In this document: one piece after another, positions 32,704-47,701 of the stretch
Position numbering within the stretch: position 1 is the first letter of the stretch
Layout: every line of letters begins with the position of its first letter
Source: Xylona heveae TC161
Taxonomy: Eukaryota; Ascomycota; Xylonomycetes; Xylonales; Xylonaceae
Reading direction: 5' to 3'
DNA length: 64,000 nucleotides
Assembly (NCBI RefSeq): GCF_001619985.1
Contig: NW_017264201.1
Location: 1,178,001 to 1,242,000 of the forward strand
The notes under the pieces: generated by a model
What the model saw: only the letters and a program-made list of their open reading frames with translations
The model's database searches: none
Told to the model about the DNA's origin: nothing
Made by a program: the position numbers and the translations under genes

Positions 32704-33347
32704 TTATTCTTCTGCCGCACCTTCTTTGACAATCCGTGCTTTGGTGATTTTTACTTCTTCAACCGGTCGATCTTCCAAACCGGTTCTGACAAGGCCCATC
32801 CTCTGGACGACGCGCATTCCGCTCTTGACTCTTCCAAAGATTGTATGCTTTCCGTCCAACCAAGGCGTAGGCGCAAGCGTGATGAAAAATTGGCTGCCAT
32901 TGGTGTTTGGTCCCGCATTTGCCATGCTCAGTATACCAGCCCCAGTGTGTCGCAAGGTCGGCTTGATTTCATCCTCAAATTTCGCTCCCCAGAGGGAGTT
33001 CCCTCCTCGGCCAGTCCCGGTGGGGTCGCCTCCCTGGATCATAAAATTGGGAATGATACGATGGAAGATTACATTGTCATAATATCCGCGCGATGCAAGC
33101 CCGATAAAGTTTTGGCACGTCTGCGGTCATCGTCGTCAGTAATATTCTTCTGATGCGCTTAATGTCTCTTGGATTCTGCTTGCCTTTGGCGCGTCGTTGG
33201 TGTAGAGCTCCAGTGTTATGGTGCCCTACAATTGGAACATGGTGAGCTTATTTTGGCACTAAGAAATAAACAAAGAAAAGCTGGGGTGAATCAAGCAGAG
33301 CTTGCATTACAAACCATTGTGGTGTCAAGCGCAACGTCGGTAGCCAT
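32704..33347 (-). CDS. cyp1: Cyclophilin, PPIL1-type peptidyl-prolyl isomerase
   Basis: Exons 33347-33315, 33225-33184 and 33120-32704 encode 163 residues, the normal length of the PPIL1 group, which consists of spliceosome-associated cyclophilins. Seen: [45 protein letters not shown], then the active-site strings [39 protein letters not shown] and FGRVKSGM. It should catalyse proline cis-trans isomerisation. The second intron (33183-33121) starts with GC, not GT: its donor is AAG|GCAAGC and its acceptor CCGCAG. The GC-AG assignment is forced because APK must join TCQNF in frame and no GT donor is available. The first two exons are only 33 and 42 nt long. Confidence 0.93.
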
Positions 33348-33883
33348 TTTCAGAGGGAACCTGGCGTTGTCTGTAGAAATACTTATGGGCTACTAGAGTG
33401 GTTCAAGTAGAAGAATGATATCTTGACCAGCAATCTCAATGGATTTGTTGCGAGGAAAGGAATGTGGAGCAATTAAAGCTTTAAGAACAGCCGGGTAGAA
33501 ATGAAGCCGTAGAAATGGTCGGCATGTTCGCTTTTCACCGGAGGGACCCTGGCGAAGTCGATCAGTTGTGACGTCGCTAAAATTGGCTGCCACATGTGAA
33601 TAGCTCGACAATTATTATTTCGCACTGTTTGCTCCATACGATCACAATCTTGCAAATACGGAGACGGTCATTGACGCGGCAACGACTCAATTGAGACACC
33701 GTGTCAGCTCTATGCGAATCGATTCTTTTCTTTCCCTCTTTTGTTCTCCATTTTGACTTTTTCTTAACCTTTCTTCTGCCAGAATCCTTTCCAGCCCGTG
33801 GCACGCTCTTCTCATACAACAGCACCCAAATTATGCTTCATAGATAATCCTCAAATCCCGTATCCATTTCTCTCACTGCTGAA
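33348..33883. promoter_or_regulatory. Shared promoter of the cyclophilin and signal peptide peptidase genes
   Basis: The two start codons are 536 bp apart on opposite strands. A CRE-like TGACGTCG lies at 33569-33576 and an inverted CCAAT box at 33582-33586, close together near the middle. Both are plausible but unproven factor sites. Confidence 0.55.
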
Positions 33884-35909
33884 ATGGGAGATCACGGTCG
33901 CGTGGCCGAGATTCTCGGTCGAATCGCCTATGAATTTTCTCTCATCCAACCGTTTCTACCAACCTATTTGCATCTTCTCGCATCCGCTCTCTTTCCAATC
34001 TACGCCGGCTCTCATGCCTCTCTTTCCAGACCGACATCTGCAGCAAAGCGAGGAGAACACAGATCTGCTGGAAAAGTGGACACATCTCACGACAGCGAGG
34101 ACGAGAGTGACGAAGATGAGACCGAAGAAGTTGTCCAAAAGCTAGAAGGGTTTTCGCCTTCCGATGCCATTACTATACCAGTGTTTGCAGGAACTGTCTT
34201 GGCTGGGCTCTACTTTCTTATCAAATGGCTGAAAGATCCTTCTATCATCAACAAGCTTTTGAATTGGTACTTTTCCGTGTTTGGTGTCTTCACGGTTGCC
34301 CGACTCGTCGGAGACACTCTTAAAATCTTGACGTCCTTTGTCTTTCCGAAACGCTGGGCTGATGGTGGCATGATCTGGCGCATTAGCAAGGAGCGCAACA
34401 AGATTGTTAGAGCGGAAGCGCCCTCAGAAAGTCATTCAGTCTCCCAAAATGAACGCTCAACGCCGCTCCCAGGCCGACTCTCCAGACTTTCTTTATCGTC
34501 GCAGCCTTCCCGCCTCCTGTGGCTTGTTCGATCACTTCTAACTGAGCATTGGACGCTGATAGCATATACCCGGATCTTCAATGAGGCTCTTTTCGCAAAA
34601 ATGGCATTTGGGATTCAAGATGTCACTGGCTTCGTGGTTGGGTTGGCTGTGGTTGTGTACTACAACACCATGAACACCTCTTGGTTCCTGACAAATCTGA
34701 TGGGGTTCGGCTTTTCATATGGAGCTCTCCAACTCATGTCACCCACGACTTTTTGGACCGGAACCTTGATTCTCGGAGCTCTTTTCTTCTACGACATTTA
34801 TTTTGTCTTTTTCACGTGAGTTGAGTGTGCCAAATATTCTTGTTTTGCATCGAAAACTAATGTCTGTATTCTCTAGTCCCATCATGGTCACGGTTGCCAC
34901 ATCTCTCGATATTCCCATCAAGCTTCTTTTCCCGCGCCCTGCTGCGCCGGGAACTGATCCGAGCAAAACTAGTTTAGCTATGCTCGGGCTAGGCGATGTC
35001 GTGCTTCCAGGAATCATGATTGGCCTGGCCCTTCGATTCGATTTGTACATGCATTACAAAAGGAAGCAGACTAGGCAAGTCAAGCGTGATGATGGAAATG
35101 GTGCTACATCTCCAGAAAAAGAGCCAGACCACTCAACGTTGATCAAAGCCAAATATGTATGTGCTACGGGAGGCTGGGGTGAACGATTCTGGGTCGGCCG
35201 GTCCGGGGCTGCCTCGCAGGATGGATCTTTCTCTAAGCCTTACTTTCACGCGAGTTTAGCTGGCTACATCCTTGGTATGATTGCCACCGTCGGCGTCATG
35301 CAGATCGCAGGTCATGCTCAGCCCGCTCTGCTGTATCTTGTCCCGGGAGTGTTGGGGGCGATATGGGGAACTGCTCTTGTTCGAGGTGAAATCAAAGAAA
35401 TGTGGAACTTTTCAGAGGCTGGTGAAGACAACACTTCCGAAAAACATAAGAAAGATGAGGAAAAGGAATCGGCATCTGCAAAATCGCCAGTGCAGCGTGA
35501 ACAGGAGAAAGAATCGTCCGAAGAGGGCGAGAAGTCGCGGAATGATGGGGAAAAAGCTGTGTCTAGTGCACGGAACAAACACGGCAAAGATCGTCCGGCG
35601 AAATTTTCTGCCAAACAATTCTTAAAGGAGCGAGCTGAGAAGAATGATCTGGTTTACTTCACTATTACCGCTCCACGTCTCACGACACCCTCAACGACAA
35701 AATCGCCCGAGACTGCTAACGCAAAGGAAAAGGCCGGAGCCCGTCCCCTCACACTCGAAGAAGAGCTCAGCCTTGCTGCAAAAGAAGAAAACGATTCTGA
35801 TGCACCTTGCACGAGCAGCAAGCATCCTCACTCCATCGACGCAATCACTGATTGGGATTATATGCCCGCAGCAAAGCGTATGAGGATCTCAAACCGCAAC
35901 CTTAAATGA
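33884..35909 (+). CDS. sppA: Signal peptide peptidase, intramembrane aspartyl protease
   Basis: Exons 33884-34815 and 34877-35909 encode 654 residues. The protein belongs to the presenilin-like SPP family of the endoplasmic reticulum, which cuts remnant signal peptides and other type II membrane segments. In Aspergillus, SppA takes part in SREBP-dependent adaptation to low oxygen. The three family motifs are present: FFYDIYF (Asp304), LGLGDVVLPG (Asp351) and QPALLYLVP. The intron sits just after the YD motif and joins FFT to PIMVTVA. Two features are unusually long: an acidic Ser-rich loop after the first helix (SHDSEDESDEDETEEV) and a C-terminal tail of about 170 charged residues that is rich in Lys and Glu. 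Multiple hydrophobic segments give the nine-helix layout expected of the family. Confidence 0.92.
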
Positions 35910-36479
35910 GATATTTGCTACAAGGATTGAAGTCGCAAAAATTAGAGTTTTCAAAGGCGTTGGTTTCTCGAAGGAAGCTATTCTCCTTACCTTTAAAATT
36001 GTGCTCGACTGATGTAATATCGCATTATTGCATCCTGTAGTATCGTTGCACGGCATAGCATAGCATAACATAGCGATTTTCTTTAGCCAGAAGACCATCT
36101 AGGAAAAGAATCGATTCGTAACATGACATTTCATCCTATTTTCCGGTTCGACCAGCTTTTCTGCCGACTCGTGAAGTCTCACTGAGCACGTAGAGAAATG
36201 TAAACAAGAACCATCAGATGAGTTATCTCTAAATCTTATCTTGGAGATCTAATCTTAGATAATCTATATAAAATGTCAAAAAAAAGAGTCAGAGACAGGA
36301 AGTTCGACATATGACTCAACGAATCATCAAATATATAATCTGTTTTCCTAGATCCTAATTGTTTTGAAGTTGGAAGCCAGTCTTTTTTTTCTGTCAGTCC
36401 TGTGCTGCTTTGTGTTTTGCTTTTGGTTCATAGACCTTGGCGCTTTCAGTCTCTCTGATCGCTCCATTTGTCGCAAATC
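35910..36479. other. Intergenic region, Trm44 promoter
   Basis: The stretch lies between two genes on the same strand. It has an AT-rich section with TATATAAAA-like sequence at about 36261-36272 and a T-rich leader before the ATG. No gene is visible. Confidence 0.6.
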
Positions 36480-38645
36480 ATGCCGCCCTTTCAACCAAGA
36501 GATATTACAGATCGCGCTCCTTATTTCTCTTCCTTTGTTACGGCCTCAGATGATGATGGGACTTCACCATGTCAGAATCCAAATCAGTCATGGCTCCCGA
36601 TTCTCGAGCACGACTGCGACTTCTCCTCGCAGGTGTTCGTCGACGTCATGACCAATCTTATTCGCAATCCTAATCTGAATTCGACTCATCTTTTTCGAGC
36701 TGATATCTGGTATGACAGTCTAGAAGGCTCTAGCTCTCAGACTGTGCATCAAGAGGTGGAACACTCTGTATCTACCGCCAAAGATCTCAATAAGCCACAA
36801 GAGAAAAGACATGATACCAAGGCAACAGATCCGCCGACAGACGAGGTTCACAGTCTAGATCTCTCTTCGACAAAACTCAATCTTTCACAAAGTGAAGAGA
36901 GCAAAGATGGACGTCCAAGCCACTCTTCAGACCAGCATCCTTCCTCCCCACCAGATCGTAAACCCAGGAAGATACATGTGCCTGGCTATTCTCTACAACG
37001 CACGCTAGTGCGAGAAATGATCCCGCGGAACCCGCAATTGGATCGTCCACTTCTTCAAACCTGTCATCTTTTCCGCTCCATTGATGGAGATTGGGATGGA
37101 GACGATGGTGACGATCATCATTTAGTTGTCTATCTCCCGCATGCGTCAGATCCAGACAACATACCTTGGTATCATCCCGCTGTGTGCGGCTTGGCATTTT
37201 TCTACAAGTCCCGCGGCGCAACAACTACAAACGACTGCTCTTCAGAAAGCCCTCAGAGCCACGGCCACATTAATCAAAACCAAAAACAAGGCGAAAATGT
37301 CAAAGCCACAATATCCATCCACTACTCACTTTTCCCAACTCAACACCCCCCGCTCTCAACTCGGCTCGTCCGTACCGCCACTCAGCTTCTCTCGACCTTG
37401 GCAAAACACGGCCGCGGCACGGCATCTGGCTACGTCAAACGTGTGCAACACGACTTGCTTATCCCCCAGGCAAGACTTCAGAATACTTACTCCCGCTTAA
37501 AACTCGCACATGCGCGGCGCTTGATAGATGGCTGGGTCGAGCAGACCGATCCGAGTAAACATGTTTTTGAGGATTTAGGGATCGCCGCGTTTCTGATCGA
37601 GCTGTGGCGGGACATGTACGATTGTTGTCCTGCCAGTGAAGCCGACAGCAGCAGCAGTGGTGCTGATAAAGACGCCGATCAACCCGGCGCCGTGGTTGAA
37701 CGTACCAAATTTCCAGGATTCGTCGATATCGGCTGCGGTAATGGTGTCCTAGTGGATATTCTTCTCCGCGAGGGCTACGAGGGATGGGGCTTCGACGCGC
37801 GGAGCCGTCGCACGTGGGATGTGCTGGGGGAAAAGACTAGTCAGAAACTGAAAGAATATGTTCTTGTGCCGGGTATTATCAATCCCGGCCTCTCCAGCTC
37901 AAACACCAACACCAATTCCAATTCCGTTTCCAATTCCAACGAGCAAAACAACACGAATCAGACCGCATTGGAGCATGAAGAAGAAGGAGGAGGGGGAGGA
38001 GGAGGAGGAGGAGAAGGAGAAGACACCGTGCCATTCCACAATGGGACATTCCCCGCCGGGACATTCATCATTTCCAACCACGCGGACGAACTGACGCCGT
38101 GGACGCCCCTATTAGGAGCTCTCTCCGGTTCACCGTTTCTCATTATTCCCTGCTGCAGCCATGATCTCTCGGGAGCAAAGTTTCGGGCGCCGGCCGTTCA
38201 TGCGCTTGCTGCGCAAAAGGCTTCTTCTGCGTCCTCGACGGATCAGAACAACAACAAGAAGCAGAACCATACTCAGAATCAGAATCAGAAGCAGAAACAA
38301 CCAAACCCGCAACAACAGCAGCCGTCGACATATGCCTCGCTAGTAGCATGGGTCGAGCATATTGCGCACGACGCAGGCTACATTGTCGAGCGGGAAATGC
38401 TCCGTATCCCCAGCACGAGAAACGTGGCGCTGATTGGACGCAAGTTCCGCTACTCTCAGGAGACGGTGGCGGTGTCGCCTCCTGCCGATGGTTGCGAAAG
38501 CGCCAGGCATGAGCGCCAGGGCCCAGTAACTGGAATGAGGCAAAAGGTGCAGAGTCCACAGACAATCTTGTTCCGCGAAGGCGGTGCTGACGGATGGGTT
38601 GAGCGCGCAATGGCACTACGCAAAGGGAAAATCCGGAGCCATTAA
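36480..38645 (+). CDS. trm44: tRNA (uracil-O(2)-)-methyltransferase Trm44
   Basis: This is an intronless 721-residue protein of the Trm44 family, which uses S-adenosylmethionine to methylate the 2'-O of U44 in tRNA-Ser. Family strings include SLQRTLVREMIPRNPQLDRP, LVVYLP, IPWYHPAVCGLAF, IHYSLFPTQ, AHARRLIDGWVEQTDP and the SAM-binding motif GFVDIGCGNGVLVDILL near residue 415. The start is the ATG at 36480; the codons upstream in frame are non-ATG. Two low-complexity stretches interrupt the methyltransferase half: an Asn/Ser then Glu/Gly-rich run (about 37897-38027, with nine glycines in a row) and an Asn/Gln/Lys-rich run (about 38246-38330). Conserved sequence such as FIISNHADELTPW and IPCCSHDLSG resumes between them, so they are probably loop insertions. 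Confidence 0.9.
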   Translation: MPPFQPRDITDRAPYFSSFVTASDDDGTSPCQNPNQSWLPILEHDCDFSSQVFVDVMTNLIRNPNLNSTHLFRADIWYDSLEGSSSQTVHQEVEHSVSTAKDLNKPQEKRHDTKATDPPTDEVHSLDLSSTKLNLSQSEESKDGRPSHSSDQHPSSPPDRKPRKIHVPGYSLQRTLVREMIPRNPQLDRPLLQTCHLFRSIDGDWDGDDGDDHHLVVYLPHASDPDNIPWYHPAVCGLAFFYKSRGATTTNDCSSESPQSHGHINQNQKQGENVKATISIHYSLFPTQHPPLSTRLVRTATQLLSTLAKHGRGTASGYVKRVQHDLLIPQARLQNTYSRLKLAHARRLIDGWVEQTDPSKHVFEDLGIAAFLIELWRDMYDCCPASEADSSSSGADKDADQPGAVVERTKFPGFVDIGCGNGVLVDILLREGYEGWGFDARSRRTWDVLGEKTSQKLKEYVLVPGIINPGLSSSNTNTNSNSVSNSNEQNNTNQTALEHEEEGGGGGGGGGEGEDTVPFHNGTFPAGTFIISNHADELTPWTPLLGALSGSPFLIIPCCSHDLSGAKFRAPAVHALAAQKASSASSTDQNNNKKQNHTQNQNQKQKQPNPQQQQPSTYASLVAWVEHIAHDAGYIVEREMLRIPSTRNVALIGRKFRYSQETVAVSPPADGCESARHERQGPVTGMRQKVQSPQTILFREGGADGWVERAMALRKGKIRSH

Positions 38646-39198
38646 AATATAGTCTTGTTTCTTCTTGGACGTGATGTTCTGTTCTTCATTCGGGACTCTT
38701 TTGGCTAGCGATACTTCTGTCATTGTCGTGCGGAATTACTAAGATAAAAGAAAAAGGATAGAGTGATGGGAGGTCCGGTCATAGGACTATAATTGCGCCA
38801 TATACCCATGGGACGCGGACTCAATAGTTTCCAAAGATATGCATTCCCAAAGCTCGCTCGCTGCAAATACTATGTGACACATGAAATATAAATATGGATA
38901 TCTAAAGAAATTGGGAAATCATTGAGGGAACAGTCGGCGCTAGAGTATCATCATCAGCACGTCAAAATGAAATACTTGTCGAAAACAAGATATGCAAGCC
39001 CGAGATTGCAAAAAAAGTCCAGACCCGTCTACAACTCCGCCATCGATGCTGATATATTCCCGCTGATAGAAAGAAAAAAGAGAAGTAAAGAAAGAAGGGG
39101 GGAAACCCTCCCCCCCCCCGTCCCCCAACATGGGGAGCGAAGAAATCGCTGTTGCCCGGGCACGCGCCTCAATTCTGCAATATGGACCGCCAGCGTCC
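38646..39198. other. Convergent intergenic region
   Basis: About 550 bp lie between the stop codons of the Trm44 and SMC5 genes. A short C run at about 39110-39120 is the only notable feature. No gene is seen. Confidence 0.65.
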
Positions 39199-43343
<4,145 letters not shown>

Positions 43344-45461
43344 TTATTTCTTCTCCTTGGGCGCCAGCATGAGCTCCGGGCGAACATACTTGTCGAAGTC
43401 TTCCTCGCTAAGAGCCTTGAGCTCCAAAGCGCTCTCCTTCAAAGTCAAGCCCTTCTTATGAGCGTTCTTGGCCACCTTGGACGCCATGTCATAGCCGATG
43501 ACGGGGTTAAGGCAGGTGACAAGCATCAAACTAAAAAGTTAGGTTAGTATATTCAAGAGATCGAGAATGGGTGCAGTTGCTCACCTTTCATGAAGCAAAG
43601 AGTGGATTCTCTTCTCATTCGCCTCAATTCCAACCACCAGGTTCTTCTCAAAGCTCCTCATGCCATCGCTTAGGAGCTTCACACTGTGGAGCAGATTGCG
43701 AATCAGGACAGGCTTGAATACGTTGAGTTCAAACTGGCCACTGAGACCAGAGACCGTGACAGCAGTGTGGTTACCCATGACCTGCGCGCAGACCATTGTC
43801 AGAGCCTCACACTGCGTGGGGTTGACCTTGCCAGGCATAATAGATGAGCCAGGCTCGTTTTCAGGCAGCGAGATTTCACCAAGACCGCAGCGAGGACCAG
43901 AGCCCAAGAAACGAATGTCCTGGGCAATCTTGAAGAGAGAGCAAGCAAGCGTGTTGAGAGCACCGGAAGCCTCAACAATGGCGTCATGCGCAGCAAGCAC
44001 CTCGAACTTGTTCGGGGCGGTCTTGAATTCCGTACCGGTCATCTTTGTTACTTCGGCAGCAATAGCCTCGTCGAAGCCCTTGAAGGTGTTCAAACCAGTG
44101 CCAACAGCTGTGCCTCCTTGGGCAAGAAGACGAAGGTGGGGCAGGGTAGCCTTGACGCGCTCAATGTTGCTGCTCAACTGTGCAACGTAACCCGAAAATT
44201 CCTGACCAAGGGTCAACGGGGTAGCGTCTTGAAGGTGAGTACGGCCAATTTTGATCAGCTTTTCGAACTGGTCACTCTTCGTCTGCAGCGCGTCACGAAG
44301 GCTAGTGAGCGCGGGGATGAGATCCTGCTCAATTTCCAAGACGGACGCAATGTGCATAACAGTCGGGAAAGTGTCGTTTGACGAGGCTGACATGTTGACA
44401 TGGTCATTAGGGTGAACAGGCTTCTTGGTTCCCATCGTGCCGCCAAGAATCTCAATGGCACGGTTGGAGATGACCTCGTTGGCGTTCATGTTGGTCTGAG
44501 TACCTGAGCCAGTCTGCCAGACCACGAGCGGGAAGTGATCGATCAACTTGCCAGAGGCAACCTCCTCGGCAGCCTGCTGAATAGCCTTTCCAACCTTAGG
44601 GTCTTCAAGTTTCTCAGCTGGTCCGTTCTTTAATTCAATTGAGAGCGCGGAAAAAACGTACCAAGGCCGAAATTTATGTTGACGGTCGCAGCTGCACCTT
44701 TCAGTATACCAAACGCTTTGACGACTGGGGCGGGCATGCGGTCCTGAGGCTGGCAGATCTTGAAGTTCTCAAGGGAGCTATACAGATAAAATAATTAGTG
44801 CTCTGTTGTTGCATTTACTGTGTTTCTTTCTCTGAGTGTGTTCCACAATGCTAATGGGTGGATGGTCTGAGACGCTGCTGGATCCGATAGATTTTAATTT
44901 GAACAGACATACCGCTCAGTCTGAGCACCCCAGTACTTGTCCGCAGGGACCTAAAAGATTCGTACATGAGTTATAATGTTCCTCAGAAGGACGTTTGATT
45001 GCTTACCTGGATCTCGCCGAAAGCATCACTTTCGGTTCTCGTTTGGGAAGCCTGTACGACTAAGATTCAGCATTACTGATAACCACGACATATGACAAGA
45101 ATGACATCCATTGCTGGCATGAACCGGGCGATGATTTTGTCAGAAAGAAATCTTTCAGAGTTGCAATTTGCTCGCGCCGGTCACACAGTTCGCAATGTCA
45201 AGCCTTCGCGGGAAACATGCGGCATACCATGGTGTTGCTTGTCGCAAAAGTCCTAAGGCCAGGGAATTGTTGCTTGCACGCTGAAGCCGAAGATCGAGGC
45301 TGGTAAGCTCCGCGGGAAGTTATATAGCTGATGCTGCGCCGTGCGGCATTTGTAGAACGCTCAGATAGCGTCGAGGAGAAAGTGGGGACGACAGCGGACC
45401 GCTGAGCAGCATGTGCCCATGAAGTCACAGTCGAGGGCCTCGGTAGTCCGGAACGCAACAT
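43344..45461 (-). CDS. fum1: Fumarate hydratase, class II (mitochondrial and cytosolic)
   Basis: Exons 45461-45228, 45051-45007, 44950-44913, 44777-44662, 44617-43585 and 43530-43344 encode 550 residues. The enzyme interconverts fumarate and malate in the TCA cycle. Class II motifs are plain: [67 protein letters not shown] and the superfamily signature [15 protein letters not shown]. Exon 1 encodes a Ser/Arg-rich presequence of 77 residues ending in Met78, and exon 2 starts at the conserved mature N-terminus [15 protein letters not shown]. Initiation at Met78 would give a presequence-free enzyme, in keeping with the dual location of fumarase in fungi. One exon is only 38 nt and one intron (44661-44618) only 44 nt. 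The neighbouring dioxygenase also makes a TCA acid (succinate), but I see no operon-like link. Confidence 0.94.
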
Positions 45462-46225
45462 GGCTGTGGACTGACGGCTGCAGAATAAAGAAAGACGCGT
45501 CAATTGAGGTCAATTGGAAGGCAGGCAGTTGTAAGACCAGCAAGGAATGGCTAGATACGCTTACAATTAGCAATTGGGGATGGTGAAGCGAAGCTGATGA
45601 GCTTTGCAATGGGAAATCGACAAGCACACAGCGAATAAGAGAGCAAAAGGATTTGGGAGCTCTCAACACTGGGAAAAGTCGCTCCGGGATTTCCCGCAGG
45701 CTTTAGAGTGGCATATTCCGTGCCTTTCGTCGGACACTTTACCACCCAGCTCTTCAAGAACTATCAAATGATTATTACGAGTTGAAGATGAAAGGTCGCT
45801 GACAACAGTCACAGTGCACCCACGCTCGTTTGAGACAGACTGCATCTTCATTCATCTTATAGATCTCACTATTGCAAGAATATCGCCATAATTCTAACTT
45901 GACAGGCAAAGACATCATTACAATGGCTTGATGGAATTTTGAGGCATCATATACAATTTCGTGATCTGAACTTTTATGATACATCAAGGTTCAATACAAA
46001 GCTATAGCTGGCAGTGTTTAGGCTCTGCAGCACAGCGTAGATAGGCCCACGCATGTGTTAAGCCTGTGTTCGTACAAAAGGGCACCAATTTTGTGCGTTA
46101 ATAATATAGATGTTCATACTTCATTGATATCGATTTTGCGGCTTCTGGGGCCGCTGAGGTACCTTTCGTTCCTCTTTCACGATAGAAACTCACTAACAAA
46201 TCGATGCAGCATCTTTATCTCCGTC
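45462..46225. other. Intergenic region, fumarase promoter
   Basis: About 760 bp lie between the fumarase start and the stop of the dioxygenase gene. Open frames here overlap in several phases and show no conserved protein. C/T-rich DNA on the minus strand just upstream of 45461, with a TTATTCTGCAG acceptor-like string, suggests a leader intron. Confidence 0.55.
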
Positions 46226-47701
46226 TTACGAGGTCTGCTCGACAAAAGGCGTCTCGTAGGGACGCTCTGCCTGCGGGGTCAACCTAGCGAGGTGTCGCCG
46301 TTGACCGTCTTGCCAGTCATAGATTGCTGAATGAGCCGTCACACGGTTCTATAAAACGTCAGTGCTCTGAGCAAGATATTGTACAAAAAGCGAGGGTGGG
46401 GGTCGCTTACATCCCATACGACAACTGTCTTGGGTTGCCATCGAACTCGAGCTTGGAAATCTTGTCCCAATGCAATATGGTCATAAAGGAACTTGAGGAG
46501 ATAATCACTCTCCTCTCGTTTCAGGTTGACGATATATCTTGTGACTGAAGGAGAATTGCCACATTAGCTATTACTCATTGTTCAGGATCAATGGGTGAAC
46601 TCACATTGAGGGTTGACAAACAGAGCTTTCTCTCCAGTGACCTGTTTCCGACGAATTAGTCTGAGATGATTTGCTCTCCACGTGGGTCTTGCGCCAGGTG
46701 AAATTGACTCGGATGTTCAGCGCTTACCGGATGAGTGCGAACAAGTGGGTGGACAGAAGCGACTGGTTGTCTCCGAGCGCGACCACCCTTGTCAACAGCG
46801 GTTTGGATCTGTTCGAATCCAGAGTGCAGGGCATTCAGCCCATGCAATCTTTTCTGGAACTCAGGGGATAGGCGGTTATACGCCTCGGCAAGGTTGGCGA
46901 AAAGAGTGTCGCCGCCGGACGTGGGACCATCAAGAATGTACAAAAATGTTGTTCCTGGTGGCTGTTCTTCGAAGGTGATATCCGAGTGCCATGCGACCGA
47001 GTTGGTCCGGGTGGTAAAGAAGTCTCTGCCTGTAGTATCTTCCGCTCCACGATGGACGAGATGCACCTCCGGGAAGCCTTCAGGAGATCCACTGGTCTGA
47101 TGCATGTGATGGCGACCAAAGTAGCCACCAAACTCAACAGCATCTTTGATCGGGATATCAGCCAAATCCTGATCACGGAATGCTAATTCAACAAAAGTCA
47201 GCAGGTCTCACATGAGCAAGTTCTTTAGCTTTGGAGCACTCACCGACAACCTTCCTCTGGGCAACGAACAGAGCCAGCTGGTCTTTGCCTTTGTCGGTCA
47301 ATTTGCTCAATTGCACACCGCGGACTTCTGCGCCGATTGGTGCAGTAAGGTTGTCAATCGTTACCCCTTCACCAAAGAGATCCTTGAAGGAAGGGTCTGC
47401 GTCTTTTCCATGCTCATAGTGAGTGAATGGCTCCAGAGGGGGGTAGCTTGCGTCAGAAGTCAGTATGGCATATCACCCAGCATCTGGCCTAGACTTACAC
47501 TGTGTCTTCCCATACGGGCAGGTAGTGTGGGTAAGTTGCGGCAGGTTGGTTTTCGCTTCCCTCTTCTTCTACCTTCTTCTGAAAGTCTCTTGGCCCCGAG
47601 CTTGCTGGCTCTTTGTATGCATGGATGGGGCCTTTGTAATGCGCCGGCTTGAGACCAGCGCTAGGAGCAGAAGGCTGCGGTTCTGTAAGGGCGGGTGCCA
47701 T
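46226..47701 (-). CDS. TauD/Jlp1-like alpha-ketoglutarate-dependent dioxygenase
   Basis: Exons 47701-47499, 47446-47244, 47182-46728, 46641-46605, 46544-46411 and 46348-46226 encode 384 residues. The family includes bacterial TauD and yeast Jlp1, which oxidise sulfonates such as taurine with 2-oxoglutarate and oxygen, releasing sulfite. The iron ligands are visible: H201 and D203 in AWHSDITF, and H349 in NRVTAHSAIYDW; R365 in RRHLARLT is the likely 2-oxoglutarate contact. Other family strings are APIGAEVRGVQLSKL and FAFRDQDLADI spelled across the exon joint as VV|AFRDQDLAD. Six exons with tidy phases support the model; one is only 37 nt. It is divergent from a Dal5/Seo1-family transporter, and the shared promoter holds a Cys3/MetR-type site. 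Sulfonate substrate is likely but not proven; related fungal enzymes accept other compounds. Confidence 0.9.
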
